Below, in pieces: positions 24,646 through 33,189 of a stretch of DNA of 64,000 bases. Position 1 is the first letter of the stretch. Each line of letters begins with the position of its first letter. The stretch comes from Dethiosulfatarculus sandiegensis (lineage in GTDB: Bacteria > Desulfobacterota > Desulfarculia > Desulfarculales > Desulfarculaceae). The stretch is taken from NCBI RefSeq assembly GCF_000931935.2, contig NZ_AZAC01000067.1, positions 115,247 through 179,246 on the forward strand, given 5' to 3'. The position numbers and the translations under genes are program-made. The notes beneath the pieces are model-generated. The model had not been told where the DNA came from and searched no databases. It saw nothing but the letters and a program-made list of their open reading frames with translations.

Positions 24646-25218
24646 CTAAAGTTTGATCAGGTCCCAATACATGGAAAAGGCCAGATCTTTTTGCCTGGCG
24701 TCTGCTAAGTTCTCCGGCCTGGTCCTGAAATAGTCCATGGTGCTCCAGAGCAAACCGCCCCACAGGGCGCGTAAAAGTTCGGTGGGAGCTTGCTTGAGGG
24801 TCTTGTTGGCCACCCCTTCCTCATAGACCTCCCAGAGTAGATGTTCGTTTTCAACCGGATGATCCATGGGCAGGCTCCGGCCATGGGGTGAAGCCTTCAT
24901 CTGGACCACAAATGAGACCTTTTCGGGGTTTTTGACGCTCCAGGACAGGGCGTTTTCCCACATACATCGAATGGCGTCTTTGGTGGTTTTTTGTTCTTTT
25001 ATCCCCTGGGTCATGGCTGTTTTGAAATCCATTTTTATTGCGAGGAACAGCTCGTTAACCAGGTTTTCCTTGTTGTCGAAGTAATGGAAAAGCGTACCTG
25101 TTGCCACCTTGGCCATGGACGAGATGCTGGCTGTGGAGGTGCCCTGATAGCCGTTTTTACTGAAAAGGACCAAGGCCGCTTCTAAAATGGCTTCCTTTTT
25201 ATTGTTTGGTGGTTTCAC
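24646..25218 (-). CDS. TetR/AcrR-family transcriptional repressor
   Basis: 190 residues. An N-terminal TetR helix-turn-helix (about 8-55) reads ILEAALVLFSKNGYQGTSTASISSMAKVATGTLFHYFDNKENLV, the standard pattern. The helical C-terminal domain (about 75-185) is for ligand binding and dimerisation; it contains Trp and Met residues but no recognisable ligand motif. Two near-identical operators, one in front of its own gene and one in front of the adjacent methyltransferase gene, suggest autorepression plus control of that gene. Confidence 0.92.
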   Translation of the reverse strand: MKPPNNKKEAILEAALVLFSKNGYQGTSTASISSMAKVATGTLFHYFDNKENLVNELFLAIKMDFKTAMTQGIKEQKTTKDAIRCMWENALSWSVKNPEKVSFVVQMKASPHGRSLPMDHPVENEHLLWEVYEEGVANKTLKQAPTELLRALWGGLLWSTMDYFRTRPENLADARQKDLAFSMYWDLIKL

Positions 25219-25230
25219 TTGCGATCCTTG

Positions 25231-25248
25231 ATTGAGTAGTCAGTCAAT
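25231..25248. promoter_or_regulatory. TetR-family operator, site 2
   Basis: ATTGAGTAGTCAGTCAAT lies 13 bp upstream of the tetR start and matches site 1 in 17 of 18 positions. Its place fits autorepression. Confidence 0.78.
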
Positions 25249-25366
25249 AATTAAATATACTTTTCAAGTCGCCTGGTCAAGTTAATTAGAAAAGGTCTAT
25301 TCAGTATCCAAGCGGTTTAGTGATTGTTTTTATAAAAGATTGAAGGAAAACCAGGTGTGATGTGGG

Positions 25367-25398
25367 AGGTGCATCCGGCTATCAAGCCGGATGCACCT
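25367..25398. terminator. 13-bp hairpin at the end of the BKACE/TTT operon
   Basis: Arms AGGTGCATCCGGC (25367-25379) and its exact complement (25386-25398), 6-nt loop. It lies 35 bp past the thiolase stop on the minus strand. It lacks a clear T run, so it may act in 3'-end protection as much as in termination. Confidence 0.55.
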
Positions 25399-25432
25399 GA
25401 ACTGAACAGAATGGCGTTATATTTTTAAAGCG

Positions 25433-26695
25433 TTATCTTTTCACCACCATGGCGATCCCCTGTCCGCCTCCTCCGCAGATGGTGACCAGGCCGTGGGAAG
25501 CGTTTCTTCTTTTCATCTCATAGAGCAGCGTCACCAGGCGCATGGCTCCGGTGGCTGCTATGGGGTGCCCCAGGGATATGCCGGAGCCATTGACATTGAC
25601 TTTTTCCTGCATCTCTTCTTCGCTAAGCCCCATAAGCTTGGTGTCTGCCAGAACCTGGGCGGAAAAGGCCTCCTGAATCTCAATCAAGTCAATATCTTTT
25701 ATACCGAGCCCCGCCTTGGCCAGGGCCTTTTCCACCGAGGCGGGCACGGCCGGGTAGGTGAGCCTGGGGTCGGCCGCCGCCACGGCAAAAGACACGATCT
25801 CTCCCAGGGGCTCAACTCCGCACTCCGACACTTTTTCTACGGGCATCAAGAGCAGGGCCGCGGCCCCGTCGTTTTCCGTGGAGGAGTTGCCCGCAGTGCA
25901 GATGCCGTCCGGGTAAACCGTCGCCAGTTTGGCCAGCTTTTCGGTGGTCACCCCTTTTCTGGGGGGCTCGTCATCATTCAGGGTATCCGGGGTGTTTTTG
26001 CCCGGCGGCAAGGGAACACGCACGGTTTCTTCCTTGAATTTTCCTTGCTCAATGGCCTTCAGGGCTTTTTGCTGGCTCAGCATGGCCCAGTTGTCGGCCT
26101 GCTCACGGGTGATGTTTTCTTCCCTGGCCGCGGCTTCGGCCCAGGTCATCATGGAGTTCAGTTCGCCGAAACGCTCAACCGGCTGGGACATGACCCTGGC
26201 CCTTTGAATCCGGTCGAATAAGGGCAGGCCCCACATGCCCAAAGCGCCGTGCCCCCTGGGCATGAACCCCCATTTGGGATCTTTTTTACCGCCCGCCCCC
26301 CATTTGATAAATTCGCCCGGAATATAGAATTCGGCCCGGCTCATGCTTTCCACGCCTCCGGCCGCCACAATCTCGGCGCAGTCACTCATGATTTTCATGG
26401 CCCCAAAGCAGACTGCGTCCAGGCCTGATAAGCAGCGGCGATCCAGGGTGACACCTGGGATTTCCACGGGCCAGCCCGCGGCCAGGAGCGACATCCGCGC
26501 GATGTTTACACTTTCACCGTTTTGATAGGACTGTCCCATCACCACATCGTCGACCTGGGCCGGTTTCACCTGGGCCCTTTCCACCACCTGATTTAAAACC
26601 AAAGCCCCCAGCTCATGGGCAGGCACTTCGCGGAGCGCGCCGAGGTATTTTCCAATAGGAGTCCTGACTCCGGCTGTAATGGCTATTTTTTTCAT
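25433..26695 (-). CDS. Thiolase (acetyl-CoA acetyltransferase family)
   Basis: 420 residues. All three thiolase active-site motifs are visible: the nucleophilic Cys in DRRCLSGLDAV (about residue 88), GHPIAATGA (His, near 370) and CGGGGQG (Cys, near 408). It cleaves a 3-oxoacyl-CoA such as acetoacetyl-CoA with CoA, or runs in the condensing direction. Last gene of the minus-strand operon that starts with the BKACE gene. There it would handle acetoacetate-derived or chain-shortened acyl-CoA; that role is inferred. Confidence 0.93.
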   Translation of the reverse strand: MKKIAITAGVRTPIGKYLGALREVPAHELGALVLNQVVERAQVKPAQVDDVVMGQSYQNGESVNIARMSLLAAGWPVEIPGVTLDRRCLSGLDAVCFGAMKIMSDCAEIVAAGGVESMSRAEFYIPGEFIKWGAGGKKDPKWGFMPRGHGALGMWGLPLFDRIQRARVMSQPVERFGELNSMMTWAEAAAREENITREQADNWAMLSQQKALKAIEQGKFKEETVRVPLPPGKNTPDTLNDDEPPRKGVTTEKLAKLATVYPDGICTAGNSSTENDGAAALLLMPVEKVSECGVEPLGEIVSFAVAAADPRLTYPAVPASVEKALAKAGLGIKDIDLIEIQEAFSAQVLADTKLMGLSEEEMQEKVNVNGSGISLGHPIAATGAMRLVTLLYEMKRRNASHGLVTICGGGGQGIAMVVKR

Positions 26696-26714
26696 TCAGG
26701 TTTCCTCCCCCTTC

Positions 26715-28199
26715 TCAGTGCTGGTTAAGTTTCCCTTTGACGGTGAGAACAACCCCCACCACAGAAAGAGCCAAGAAAGTCGCTGAGATGGGATGGGTGA
26801 AAAAGATCATCGGTGAACCATGGGACATCAAAAGGCTCTGGCGCAGGGAACTTTCCAGGATGGGCTCCAGAATAAAGGCAATCAGCAAAGGGGCCACTGG
26901 AAAGCCGTTTTTACGCAGGATATAGCCCAGCACTCCAAAGACCAGGGTCATCCACACATCGAAAATGCTTTGATTGAAGCCATAAGCGCCGACCAGGCAA
27001 AAGGCCAGTATCCCCGGGAAAATGAAATGCTTGGGAACCAGGGCCACCTTGCTGGCTATGCGGATATAGAAACGGGCGATGAAGTAGTTGAATACATTGG
27101 CCAAAAGCAGGGCCATGAATATGCCGTAGATGATGTCCAAGTTTTCTTTGAACAGTAAAGGTCCGGGATGCAGCCCCTGGATCATGAACGCGCCCAAAAG
27201 AAGGGCCGCACCCACGTCTCCGGGAATCCCCAGAGTCAAAAGGGGAATCAGGTTGGCTCCGGCCACGGAGTTATTGCCCGCTTCAGCCGCCGCCACTCCC
27301 TCTACGGCGCCTTTGCCGAATTTTTCGGGAGTCTTGGACATTTTTTTGGCCTGGGCGTAACTGGCAAAGGCGGCTATGGAAGGGCCGATCCCGGGAATGG
27401 CACCCAGCACCGTCCCAATGCCCGATGCCATGCCCACGATTTTCAGGCATGATTTAAATTCTTTTTTGCTTACGTTCTGGTCTTCGGGGCGGTCGGAGTT
27501 CTTGAAAATAGTCTGGTTTTTTTGGGTTATTCCGGACTGGGCGTTCATGAAAAATTCAGATAGGGCAAAAAGGCCTATCAGCATCGGCATCAGAGATATG
27601 CCTTCGTCCAATTGGCTTAAGTCAAAACCAAACCGGCGCGAGGCCATGATGGGGTCCAGTCCCACTGTGCCGACCAAAAGCCCGATCACACCTGCTATCA
27701 ACCCCTTGGTGAGGGATTTTCCCGCCACTGCGGTGATGATCAAAAGCGAGAAAATAATAAGGCCCGTCATCTCCGGAGGCCCCATCTTAAGGGCGATAAG
27801 GGCAAGCGGAGGAGCCACCATAATCAGTACGATATCGCTGAATCCATCGGCCAGGACCGAGGAAAAGATAGCTACTTTAAGTGCTTTTATGGACTGACCT
27901 TTTTTTGCCATTTCGTGGCCGTCCAGCACTGTGGCCGCCGCGGCCGGGGTGCCGGGCGTGTTGAGGATAATGGCCGGGATAGAGCCTCCGAAGCAACCGC
28001 CCTTGTAAGCGCCGACCAGCATGCCTATGGAGGCAATGGGCGACATGGTAAAGGTCATGGGCACGATGAGGGCAATGGCCATGGTCGCAGTGAGCCCCGG
28101 TATGGAACCCAATATGACCCCCATCAGCACACCGAAGAAAGTGGACCCTATGACCGGAAGTTGAAAAAACAGATTGAATGCTTGGCTTAAAGTTTCCAT
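26715..28199 (-). CDS. tctA: Tripartite tricarboxylate transporter large permease (TctA family)
   Basis: 494 residues, about a dozen hydrophobic segments, in the inner membrane. Family hallmarks: the GSIPGLTATMAIALIVPMTF region near the N-terminus, IILNTPGTPAAAATVLDGHEMAKKG, and a second IPGIGPSIAAFASYAQAKK. With TctB and the periplasmic TctC it takes up carboxylates driven by an ion gradient. The gene lies 19 bp upstream of the thiolase gene start on the minus strand. Confidence 0.94.
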   Translation of the reverse strand: METLSQAFNLFFQLPVIGSTFFGVLMGVILGSIPGLTATMAIALIVPMTFTMSPIASIGMLVGAYKGGCFGGSIPAIILNTPGTPAAAATVLDGHEMAKKGQSIKALKVAIFSSVLADGFSDIVLIMVAPPLALIALKMGPPEMTGLIIFSLLIITAVAGKSLTKGLIAGVIGLLVGTVGLDPIMASRRFGFDLSQLDEGISLMPMLIGLFALSEFFMNAQSGITQKNQTIFKNSDRPEDQNVSKKEFKSCLKIVGMASGIGTVLGAIPGIGPSIAAFASYAQAKKMSKTPEKFGKGAVEGVAAAEAGNNSVAGANLIPLLTLGIPGDVGAALLLGAFMIQGLHPGPLLFKENLDIIYGIFMALLLANVFNYFIARFYIRIASKVALVPKHFIFPGILAFCLVGAYGFNQSIFDVWMTLVFGVLGYILRKNGFPVAPLLIAFILEPILESSLRQSLLMSHGSPMIFFTHPISATFLALSVVGVVLTVKGKLNQH

Positions 28200-28229
28200 A
28201 GGTGGGTCCTTTCCTGGCCCTTCACGGCA

Positions 28230-28691
28230 TCAGATGAAAAGGCCTTCAGGCAGAATCACCTTGAGGCCCTTGACAAATAGGAGGTAGATAAAAGGCAGGA
28301 TCACCAGCAGAAACAAAAACACCGTCTTTATTTCCTTGGCGCCGAAGAAAAACAGGAAAAACAATAACGCCAGCGCCGTGCTGGCGAAATAGCCCAGGAA
28401 ACTTATGCCCGCCACATAAACCGATGAAACAACAACCGCTATTGCAGCCCTTACCAGGGAATTCCCGGTTTGTTCTTCAGCTTCTTCTGCGCTTCTAAGG
28501 GCGCTTGAAGTCAGGTTTATGGAAAGGGCAAGGAGGAGAAAAGCCGTTACATAGCAAAAAAGCCTGGGGGAAAGGGCTATCGGCCCGCCTGCGGCGGGTT
28601 CAACTTGATTGGGTATGAGTACGAAGAAAAGTAAAAGGGAAAAAGCCATCAGTATGAGACCTGCGAAAACATCTCTTTTCAAGAAAGCCAT
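28230..28691 (-). CDS. tctB: Tripartite tricarboxylate transporter small permease (TctB family)
   Basis: 153 residues with four predicted transmembrane helices, the normal TctB size and topology (VFAGLILMAFSLLLFFVLIP..., final helix FLFLLVILPFIYLLFVKGLKVILPEG). TctB proteins are poorly conserved; the assignment rests on hydrophobicity profile and position between tctC and tctA. Confidence 0.88.
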   Translation of the reverse strand: MAFLKRDVFAGLILMAFSLLLFFVLIPNQVEPAAGGPIALSPRLFCYVTAFLLLALSINLTSSALRSAEEAEEQTGNSLVRAAIAVVVSSVYVAGISFLGYFASTALALLFFLFFFGAKEIKTVFLFLLVILPFIYLLFVKGLKVILPEGLFI

Positions 28692-28712
28692 CTCACTGGT
28701 TTCCTTTATGAT

Positions 28713-28737
28713 CTGGAGGGCTTTGTAAGCCCTCCAG
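28713..28737 (-). other. Intercistronic hairpin between tctC and tctB
   Basis: Perfect 11-bp arms CTGGAGGGCTT / AAGCCCTCCAG with a 3-nt loop, no T run. A stable hairpin just after a binding-protein gene commonly stabilises the upstream message or limits read-through, giving more binding protein than permease. Function inferred. Confidence 0.6.
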
Positions 28738-28752
28738 TTACAGGTTCGAGGA

Positions 28753-29724
28753 TTATTTCTTGGCCAGACCCACTTTTTTGACCAGGTCCTTTTTCACTTC
28801 ATAGTCTTTTTGTAAGAACTCCTTGAGTTCTTTCTGGTTCAGCTGGTAGGAGAGAAGCTCCATTTTTTTCAGGAGTTTTTTAAAGCCTTTTTCCTGGCAG
28901 GCCTTGCCAAAGGCCTCGGAAACCTTGTCGATAACCGGTTGGGGCAGGTCTTTGGGACCCACGATTCCCATGCCGCTGATAAGGGCGTAGTCATAGCCGC
29001 ACTCTTTAAGGGTGCGCGTATCCGGGAAACTGGGGATTCGCTTGATGCCGTAGACAGCCAAGAGGCGCAATTTTCCGGCCTGAACGTAAGGTTTCCATTC
29101 CGTGGCCTGGGAAGTGGCGGTTACATGTCCGCCCAGGCAGGCGGTTACGGCCTTGACCCCGCCCTTATAGGGGATATGGGTCCATTTGATCCCTTCCTTG
29201 GCCGCCAGATACTCCATTACCAGATGCTGGCCGCTGCCTGTGCCTGCGGTGGAGTAGGTGACTTTGCCGGGGTTGGCCTTGGCATAGGCAATGAATTCTT
29301 CCATGGTTTTCCAGGGGCTGTCCGCGGGCACGCAAAGGCCGTGTTGGTAAAGCGCATAAAGCATGATGGGGGTGAAGTCATTCATGGGGTCATATTTGAC
29401 CTTGCGCAAAAGCGGAATGCGGGTGAGCCCGGCGGTGACCAGAACGCCCAAGGTGTAGCCGTCCGGTTTGGCTTGAGCGATGAGTTCATGCATAAGCGCC
29501 GAACCACCGCCGGGTTTGTTGATGCAGACCAATGGGGTGGCGAAATTTTGCTGGGCCATGTTGGCCAGCAAGCGGGCCGTCACGTCGGTTGTACCGCCGC
29601 CTGAATAGGGGATATAGAGGTTGACAGGTTTAGAAGGATAGTCTCCAGCCATAACAGGGGCGGCCAGCATTAAGCCGGCTGCTGCCACGGCCAGGATCAA
29701 GCCGATGATGCTTCTTCTTTTCAT
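28753..29724 (-). CDS. tctC: Tripartite tricarboxylate transporter substrate-binding protein (TctC family)
   Basis: 323 residues with a Sec signal peptide (MKRRSIIGLILAVAAAGLMLAAPVMA, cleavage after AMA), so periplasmic. The mature protein opens YPSKPVNLYIPYSGGGTTDVTARLLA, the classic TctC/Bug signature, and carries the domain-2 region PDGYTLGVL. It binds a carboxylate and delivers it to TctAB. Which carboxylate is unknown; the linked enzymes suggest a beta-hydroxy or beta-keto acid. Confidence 0.94.
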   Translation of the reverse strand: MKRRSIIGLILAVAAAGLMLAAPVMAGDYPSKPVNLYIPYSGGGTTDVTARLLANMAQQNFATPLVCINKPGGGSALMHELIAQAKPDGYTLGVLVTAGLTRIPLLRKVKYDPMNDFTPIMLYALYQHGLCVPADSPWKTMEEFIAYAKANPGKVTYSTAGTGSGQHLVMEYLAAKEGIKWTHIPYKGGVKAVTACLGGHVTATSQATEWKPYVQAGKLRLLAVYGIKRIPSFPDTRTLKECGYDYALISGMGIVGPKDLPQPVIDKVSEAFGKACQEKGFKKLLKKMELLSYQLNQKELKEFLQKDYEVKKDLVKKVGLAKK

Positions 29725-30039
29725 TGTCTTCTCCTTGATCAGGGGGCTTGATTGGGGCCGGTTTTTTTAACCGGATCGCTTAAACCGGGTGAATGGCTTA
29801 ATCCCCTGGGCATCATGCCTTTTTTCTGGATCAACAAAACTCCCTTCCGCCCGGAGGGCCGGTTTGACGCCTTGCTTTTGCAGTCTCGGTTGCGTTGCTG
29901 CCTTCGGGCTGTTTGGGCTCTTTACCTTTAAAGACTTAAACCTTGGGACAGGCCCGGGCTCTTATGCGGTTTTCGGCTTCCAATGGATTCGTGGATATCC
30001 GGGAACAGTTGGTGAGCAGGGCGCTTTATGCCCCGGCCC
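29725..30039 (-). other. Gap between the dehydrogenase and tctC genes
   Basis: 315 bp without a supported gene. A short hairpin (CCGGTT/AACCGG around a T run, near 29758-29774) lies just upstream of tctC. The sequence could hold an internal promoter, but none is clear. Confidence 0.35.
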
Positions 30040-31005
30040 TTAAACCAGTCTCTTTTTTTCAAGGCAGAAACCGACGCCCTTCATTACCTTGAGCAGATAA
30101 TCGTCCCTGTCGCGGTTGATTTCCGTTATGTCCCTGCCCTGGTAGTCGAAAAAGCCCTGTCCGGTTTTCACCCCCAGATGGCCTTTTTCAATTCTTTCGT
30201 GCAGGGCTTTGGGCCGGTTATCCACCGGCGGGTCAAAGAAATCTTTATCTAAAAGGTTCCTGGCGCTTAAATCCAGGCCGGTGAAGTCGTAGCGCTGAAT
30301 CAGCCCCAGGACCATCATCCTGGGCGCTATGCTTGCCTTGACGGCCAGGTCCAGGTCTTCCATGGAGATATAGCCTTCATCCAAAAGGAAAAATGCCTCC
30401 CGCCCCAAGTTGCGCAGAATGCGGTTGATGATAAAACCGGGCAAGTACCTTTGGATAACAATGGGGATTTTGTCGAGTTTCTTCAGCAGCGTGAGACTTG
30501 TCTCGACCAGGTCTTGAGGGGTATTGGGCCCCTTTACAACCTCTACGAGAGGAATGATGTGAGGCGGCGCGAAAAAGTGGGCTATAAGGCTTCGTTTTTC
30601 CAAGGCGGGAGGCAGAAGGCCGTAAATATCCAAGGTGGAGGTGTTGCTCCACATAAGGGCCTCTTTCCCGGCCCGGGCTGCGACCTGCTCAAAGACCTTG
30701 CCCTTTATTTCGCGGTTTTCGCTTACGCATTCCATCACCAGATCCGCATCGGAAAGGGCCGGTTCGATCTCCCGGCTGAGGCCTATAGCATTAAGGGTGT
30801 CTTCGGCCTGCTTTGAGGTGAGAAGTTGATGCTCTATGAGGGTTTTTAAGTTGGTTTTTATGATCTCAATTGATTTATCCGCGGCCTTGGGGTCAAGATC
30901 AAAACCCGTAACCTCATATCCGGCCTGGGCAAAGGCCTGGACCAGTCCCGGCCCCATGGTGCCCAACCCTATAACGGTTATTTTTTTAATGTCGTCAAGC
31001 TCCAT
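30040..31005 (-). CDS. 3-hydroxyacyl-CoA/beta-hydroxyacid dehydrogenase
   Basis: 321 residues. An N-terminal NAD-binding Rossmann domain has VIGLGTMGPGLVQAFAQAGYEV and an acidic strand end (GFDLD). The catalytic His lies in IAHFFAPPHIIPLVEVVKG, and the C-terminal helical dimer domain has PGFIINRILRNLGREAFFLLDEG. The active-site stretch PPHIIPLVEVV resembles gulonate/carnitine 3-dehydrogenases, which oxidise free beta-hydroxyacids, more than the NPVPxMKLVE of CoA-ester enzymes. It is next to a BKACE enzyme that uses free beta-keto acids, so oxidation of an imported beta-hydroxyacid is the likeliest role. Family secure, substrate inferred. Confidence 0.85.
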   Translation of the reverse strand: MELDDIKKITVIGLGTMGPGLVQAFAQAGYEVTGFDLDPKAADKSIEIIKTNLKTLIEHQLLTSKQAEDTLNAIGLSREIEPALSDADLVMECVSENREIKGKVFEQVAARAGKEALMWSNTSTLDIYGLLPPALEKRSLIAHFFAPPHIIPLVEVVKGPNTPQDLVETSLTLLKKLDKIPIVIQRYLPGFIINRILRNLGREAFFLLDEGYISMEDLDLAVKASIAPRMMVLGLIQRYDFTGLDLSARNLLDKDFFDPPVDNRPKALHERIEKGHLGVKTGQGFFDYQGRDITEINRDRDDYLLKVMKGVGFCLEKKRLV

Positions 31006-31035
31006 CTTTTCTGCTCCTCGAATGCCGGTCCGCTG

Positions 31036-31896
31036 TCAGTCGAGCTGCTTTAACCCCAGGATGCTCCTGGCTTCCCGGGGGGTTGCCGGTTCCTTTCCCA
31101 GCTCGCGGGCAATGCGCACTATCCTGGCCACCAGTTGGGCGTTGTTCTTGGCAAGCTCGCCCTTGGCGTAATAGATGTTGTCCTCCAGACCAACCCGGAC
31201 CGAACCTCCCATAATCATGCCGATAGTGGCGGTGCTTGTCTGGTCCTTGCCCACACCGGTTGTGTTGAACAGGACCCCTTTGGGCAAGCGGTTCACCAAA
31301 GATGCCAGGTTTTGGGGAGTGGCCGCTTCGGCGCCCTGATAGCGCATGCCCAGAACCAGGTTTACACAATAGGGTTCAGTCACCTTTCCCTGGGCAATGA
31401 GCCTTTGCACCTCTTCCAGCATGGCGTGGTTGTAGACCTCCATCTCGGGCTTGATGTTCCTTTTGTTCATCTCACCGATAAAAAGGTCGATCTCTTCAGG
31501 CATGTTTGACCAGGGCACCCCCTTGTAGGGGCCGCCTATGCGCATCAGGCTGCCCATATTCAGGGAGGCCATCTCCGGCTGTGCCTTGAGGCACTCTATT
31601 CTCTGTTCCTGGGTCAGGTTGGGGCCTCCACCGGTGCTGTCCTGGATGATCAGGTCGCACTTTTCCCTTATTTTTTGGTGGATGTCCTTGAATATCGCCT
31701 CGTCGGAGGTGTTTTCCCCCTTGGGGTCTCGGGCGTGGATATGGCAGATCGCCGCGCCCTCGTTAAAGCACTCATAAGCGGATTCGGCTATTTCTGCGGG
31801 CTGTTCCGGCACATTCGGGTTCAGTTTCTTGTTGGTAATAGCCCCTGTTTGGGCCACTGTGATTATTACCCTGTCCGAAGGTATGGAATAAGACAT
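31036..31896 (-). CDS. BKACE family beta-keto acid cleavage enzyme (DUF849)
   Basis: 286 residues, TIM-barrel family typified by 3-keto-5-aminohexanoate cleavage enzyme. Metal-binding HxH motif in CHIHARDPKGENTSD (about residues 50-60). Family blocks IIQDSTGGG, PEMASLNMGSLMR, GVGKDQTSTATIGMIMGGSVRVGLEDNIYYAKGELAKNNAQLV are intact. These enzymes split a free beta-keto acid with acetyl-CoA to give acetoacetate and a new acyl-CoA. First gene of the operon behind a LacI-type operator. Substrate not determined. Confidence 0.92.
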   Translation of the reverse strand: MSYSIPSDRVIITVAQTGAITNKKLNPNVPEQPAEIAESAYECFNEGAAICHIHARDPKGENTSDEAIFKDIHQKIREKCDLIIQDSTGGGPNLTQEQRIECLKAQPEMASLNMGSLMRIGGPYKGVPWSNMPEEIDLFIGEMNKRNIKPEMEVYNHAMLEEVQRLIAQGKVTEPYCVNLVLGMRYQGAEAATPQNLASLVNRLPKGVLFNTTGVGKDQTSTATIGMIMGGSVRVGLEDNIYYAKGELAKNNAQLVARIVRIARELGKEPATPREARSILGLKQLD

Positions 31897-31945
31897 CCCA
31901 CCTGCCTTTCTTTATCCTGGTGTCTTTGAGTGCAAAACGGGCCAA

Positions 31946-31965
31946 TTTTGCAAACGTTTGCAAAA
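31946..31965. promoter_or_regulatory. LacI-family operator, site 1 (operon)
   Basis: TTTTGCAAACGTTTGCAAAA is a perfect 20-bp palindrome with the GCAAACGTTTGC core typical of LacI/GalR regulators. It lies 49 bp upstream of the BKACE start, where it would block the catabolic operon promoter. Confidence 0.88.
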
Positions 31966-32007
31966 ATCATCAATAAAAACACCCCTCTTGGTCGGATTTA
32001 GCCGGGG

Positions 32008-33024
32008 TCAGATCCTGCCTTTGTACACCCCGGTGGATTCCCGTATTATCAGGTCCGAGGGGATGATGATTCTTTTCTCTAAGGGGCTGCCCTTTTCCAT
32101 TATCTGGATAAGGCTTTTGGCCGCGGCCTTTCCAATCTCCACCACTCTTGTCCGCACCGTGGTCAAAGGGGGCTGGTGAAGTTCAAGTACATCAGAGCAG
32201 CCAATGGCCACAACCGAAAGGTCCTGGGGTATCTTAAGCCCCCGGCTCCTTATCTGGTGCAAAGCTCCGGGTGTGACGGAATCGTTTATGCAAATAACGC
32301 TTGTGGGCGGCTCCTCCATGTCCAGGAGCTTCCCCATGAGGTTGAAACCGTCTGTCTTGCTGAAATCGCTTTCCCTTATGTATTTTGATTTAAAATCAAT
32401 GCCCTGCTCGGCCAGGGCGGCCTTGTAGGCGGCCAGGCGTTCGGTGGAATAGGCGGAATTCATGCGCCCAAGGATAAAGGCAATTTTGGTGTGCCCCAGG
32501 CTGATGAGGTAGGTTACCGCCCTTTTGACGCTTTGATGGTTCTCGGAATTCACCGAGGCCACGTCCGGCCCCTTTTGGTCGCCGAATCCGGGAACCACCA
32601 CTGTCGGCACCTGCATCTCCACCAGCTCGTCTATATTTTTGTCGTCCGTGCGGTTGGCCACCACAACCACTCCGTCAACCATGCGGCGCTGGTATAGTGA
32701 GGCGTAGCCGCTTTTTTCGTTGATGGATAGCATGAGCCGGTAATCGTGTTTGTTGGCCTGCTGACTGAGGCCCAAAAGAATATGCGAGTAAAACGGGTTT
32801 TGAAAGGCAAACTCGCTGGCGCGGGGAATGACCACGGCTATCACCCCGACTCTTTTTTGCACCAGGGCCTTGGCCTGGTAATGGGGGAAATAGTTCATCT
32901 CCTTGGCCAGCTTCAGGATCTTTTCCCTCACTTGCGGCTTGACGCCCTTTTTATCATTAAGGGCCCTGGAGACCGTGGAGTAGGAGACCCCTGCCTTGAG
33001 GGCTATTTCCTTGATAGTCGGCAT
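32008..33024 (-). CDS. LacI-family transcriptional regulator
   Basis: 338 residues. The N-terminal LacI helix-turn-helix and hinge (MPTIKEIALKAGVSYSTVSRALNDKKGVKPQVREKILKLAKEMNYFPHYQAKALV) are textbook. The periplasmic-binding-protein-like sensor domain (about 60-335) binds the inducer. It is encoded next to, and upstream of, the BKACE/TTT operon on the same strand. Two palindromes with the same 12-bp core lie in front of both units, so it should repress itself and the operon until substrate is present. Confidence 0.94.
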   Translation of the reverse strand: MPTIKEIALKAGVSYSTVSRALNDKKGVKPQVREKILKLAKEMNYFPHYQAKALVQKRVGVIAVVIPRASEFAFQNPFYSHILLGLSQQANKHDYRLMLSINEKSGYASLYQRRMVDGVVVVANRTDDKNIDELVEMQVPTVVVPGFGDQKGPDVASVNSENHQSVKRAVTYLISLGHTKIAFILGRMNSAYSTERLAAYKAALAEQGIDFKSKYIRESDFSKTDGFNLMGKLLDMEEPPTSVICINDSVTPGALHQIRSRGLKIPQDLSVVAIGCSDVLELHQPPLTTVRTRVVEIGKAAAKSLIQIMEKGSPLEKRIIIPSDLIIRESTGVYKGRI

Positions 33025-33065
33025 ATTTGAGATATAACCTCGAATAAGTGTGGATTGATCCTACT

Positions 33066-33077
33066 GCAAACGTTTGC
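33066..33077. promoter_or_regulatory. LacI-family operator, site 2 (autoregulatory)
   Basis: GCAAACGTTTGC, a perfect 12-bp palindrome with the same core as the site at 31950-31961, lies about 40 bp upstream of the lacI-type gene start. Confidence 0.82.
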
Positions 33078-33189
33078 GATAAGTCAATCGGAAATATGGA
33101 TGAGATGGGAAATATTTTTTATCTGGTTTTGGTGGGGTAATCGGTTTTCAAATCAGGGATTGGCAAGCATCGGGAGCAGCAAGTTTTTA

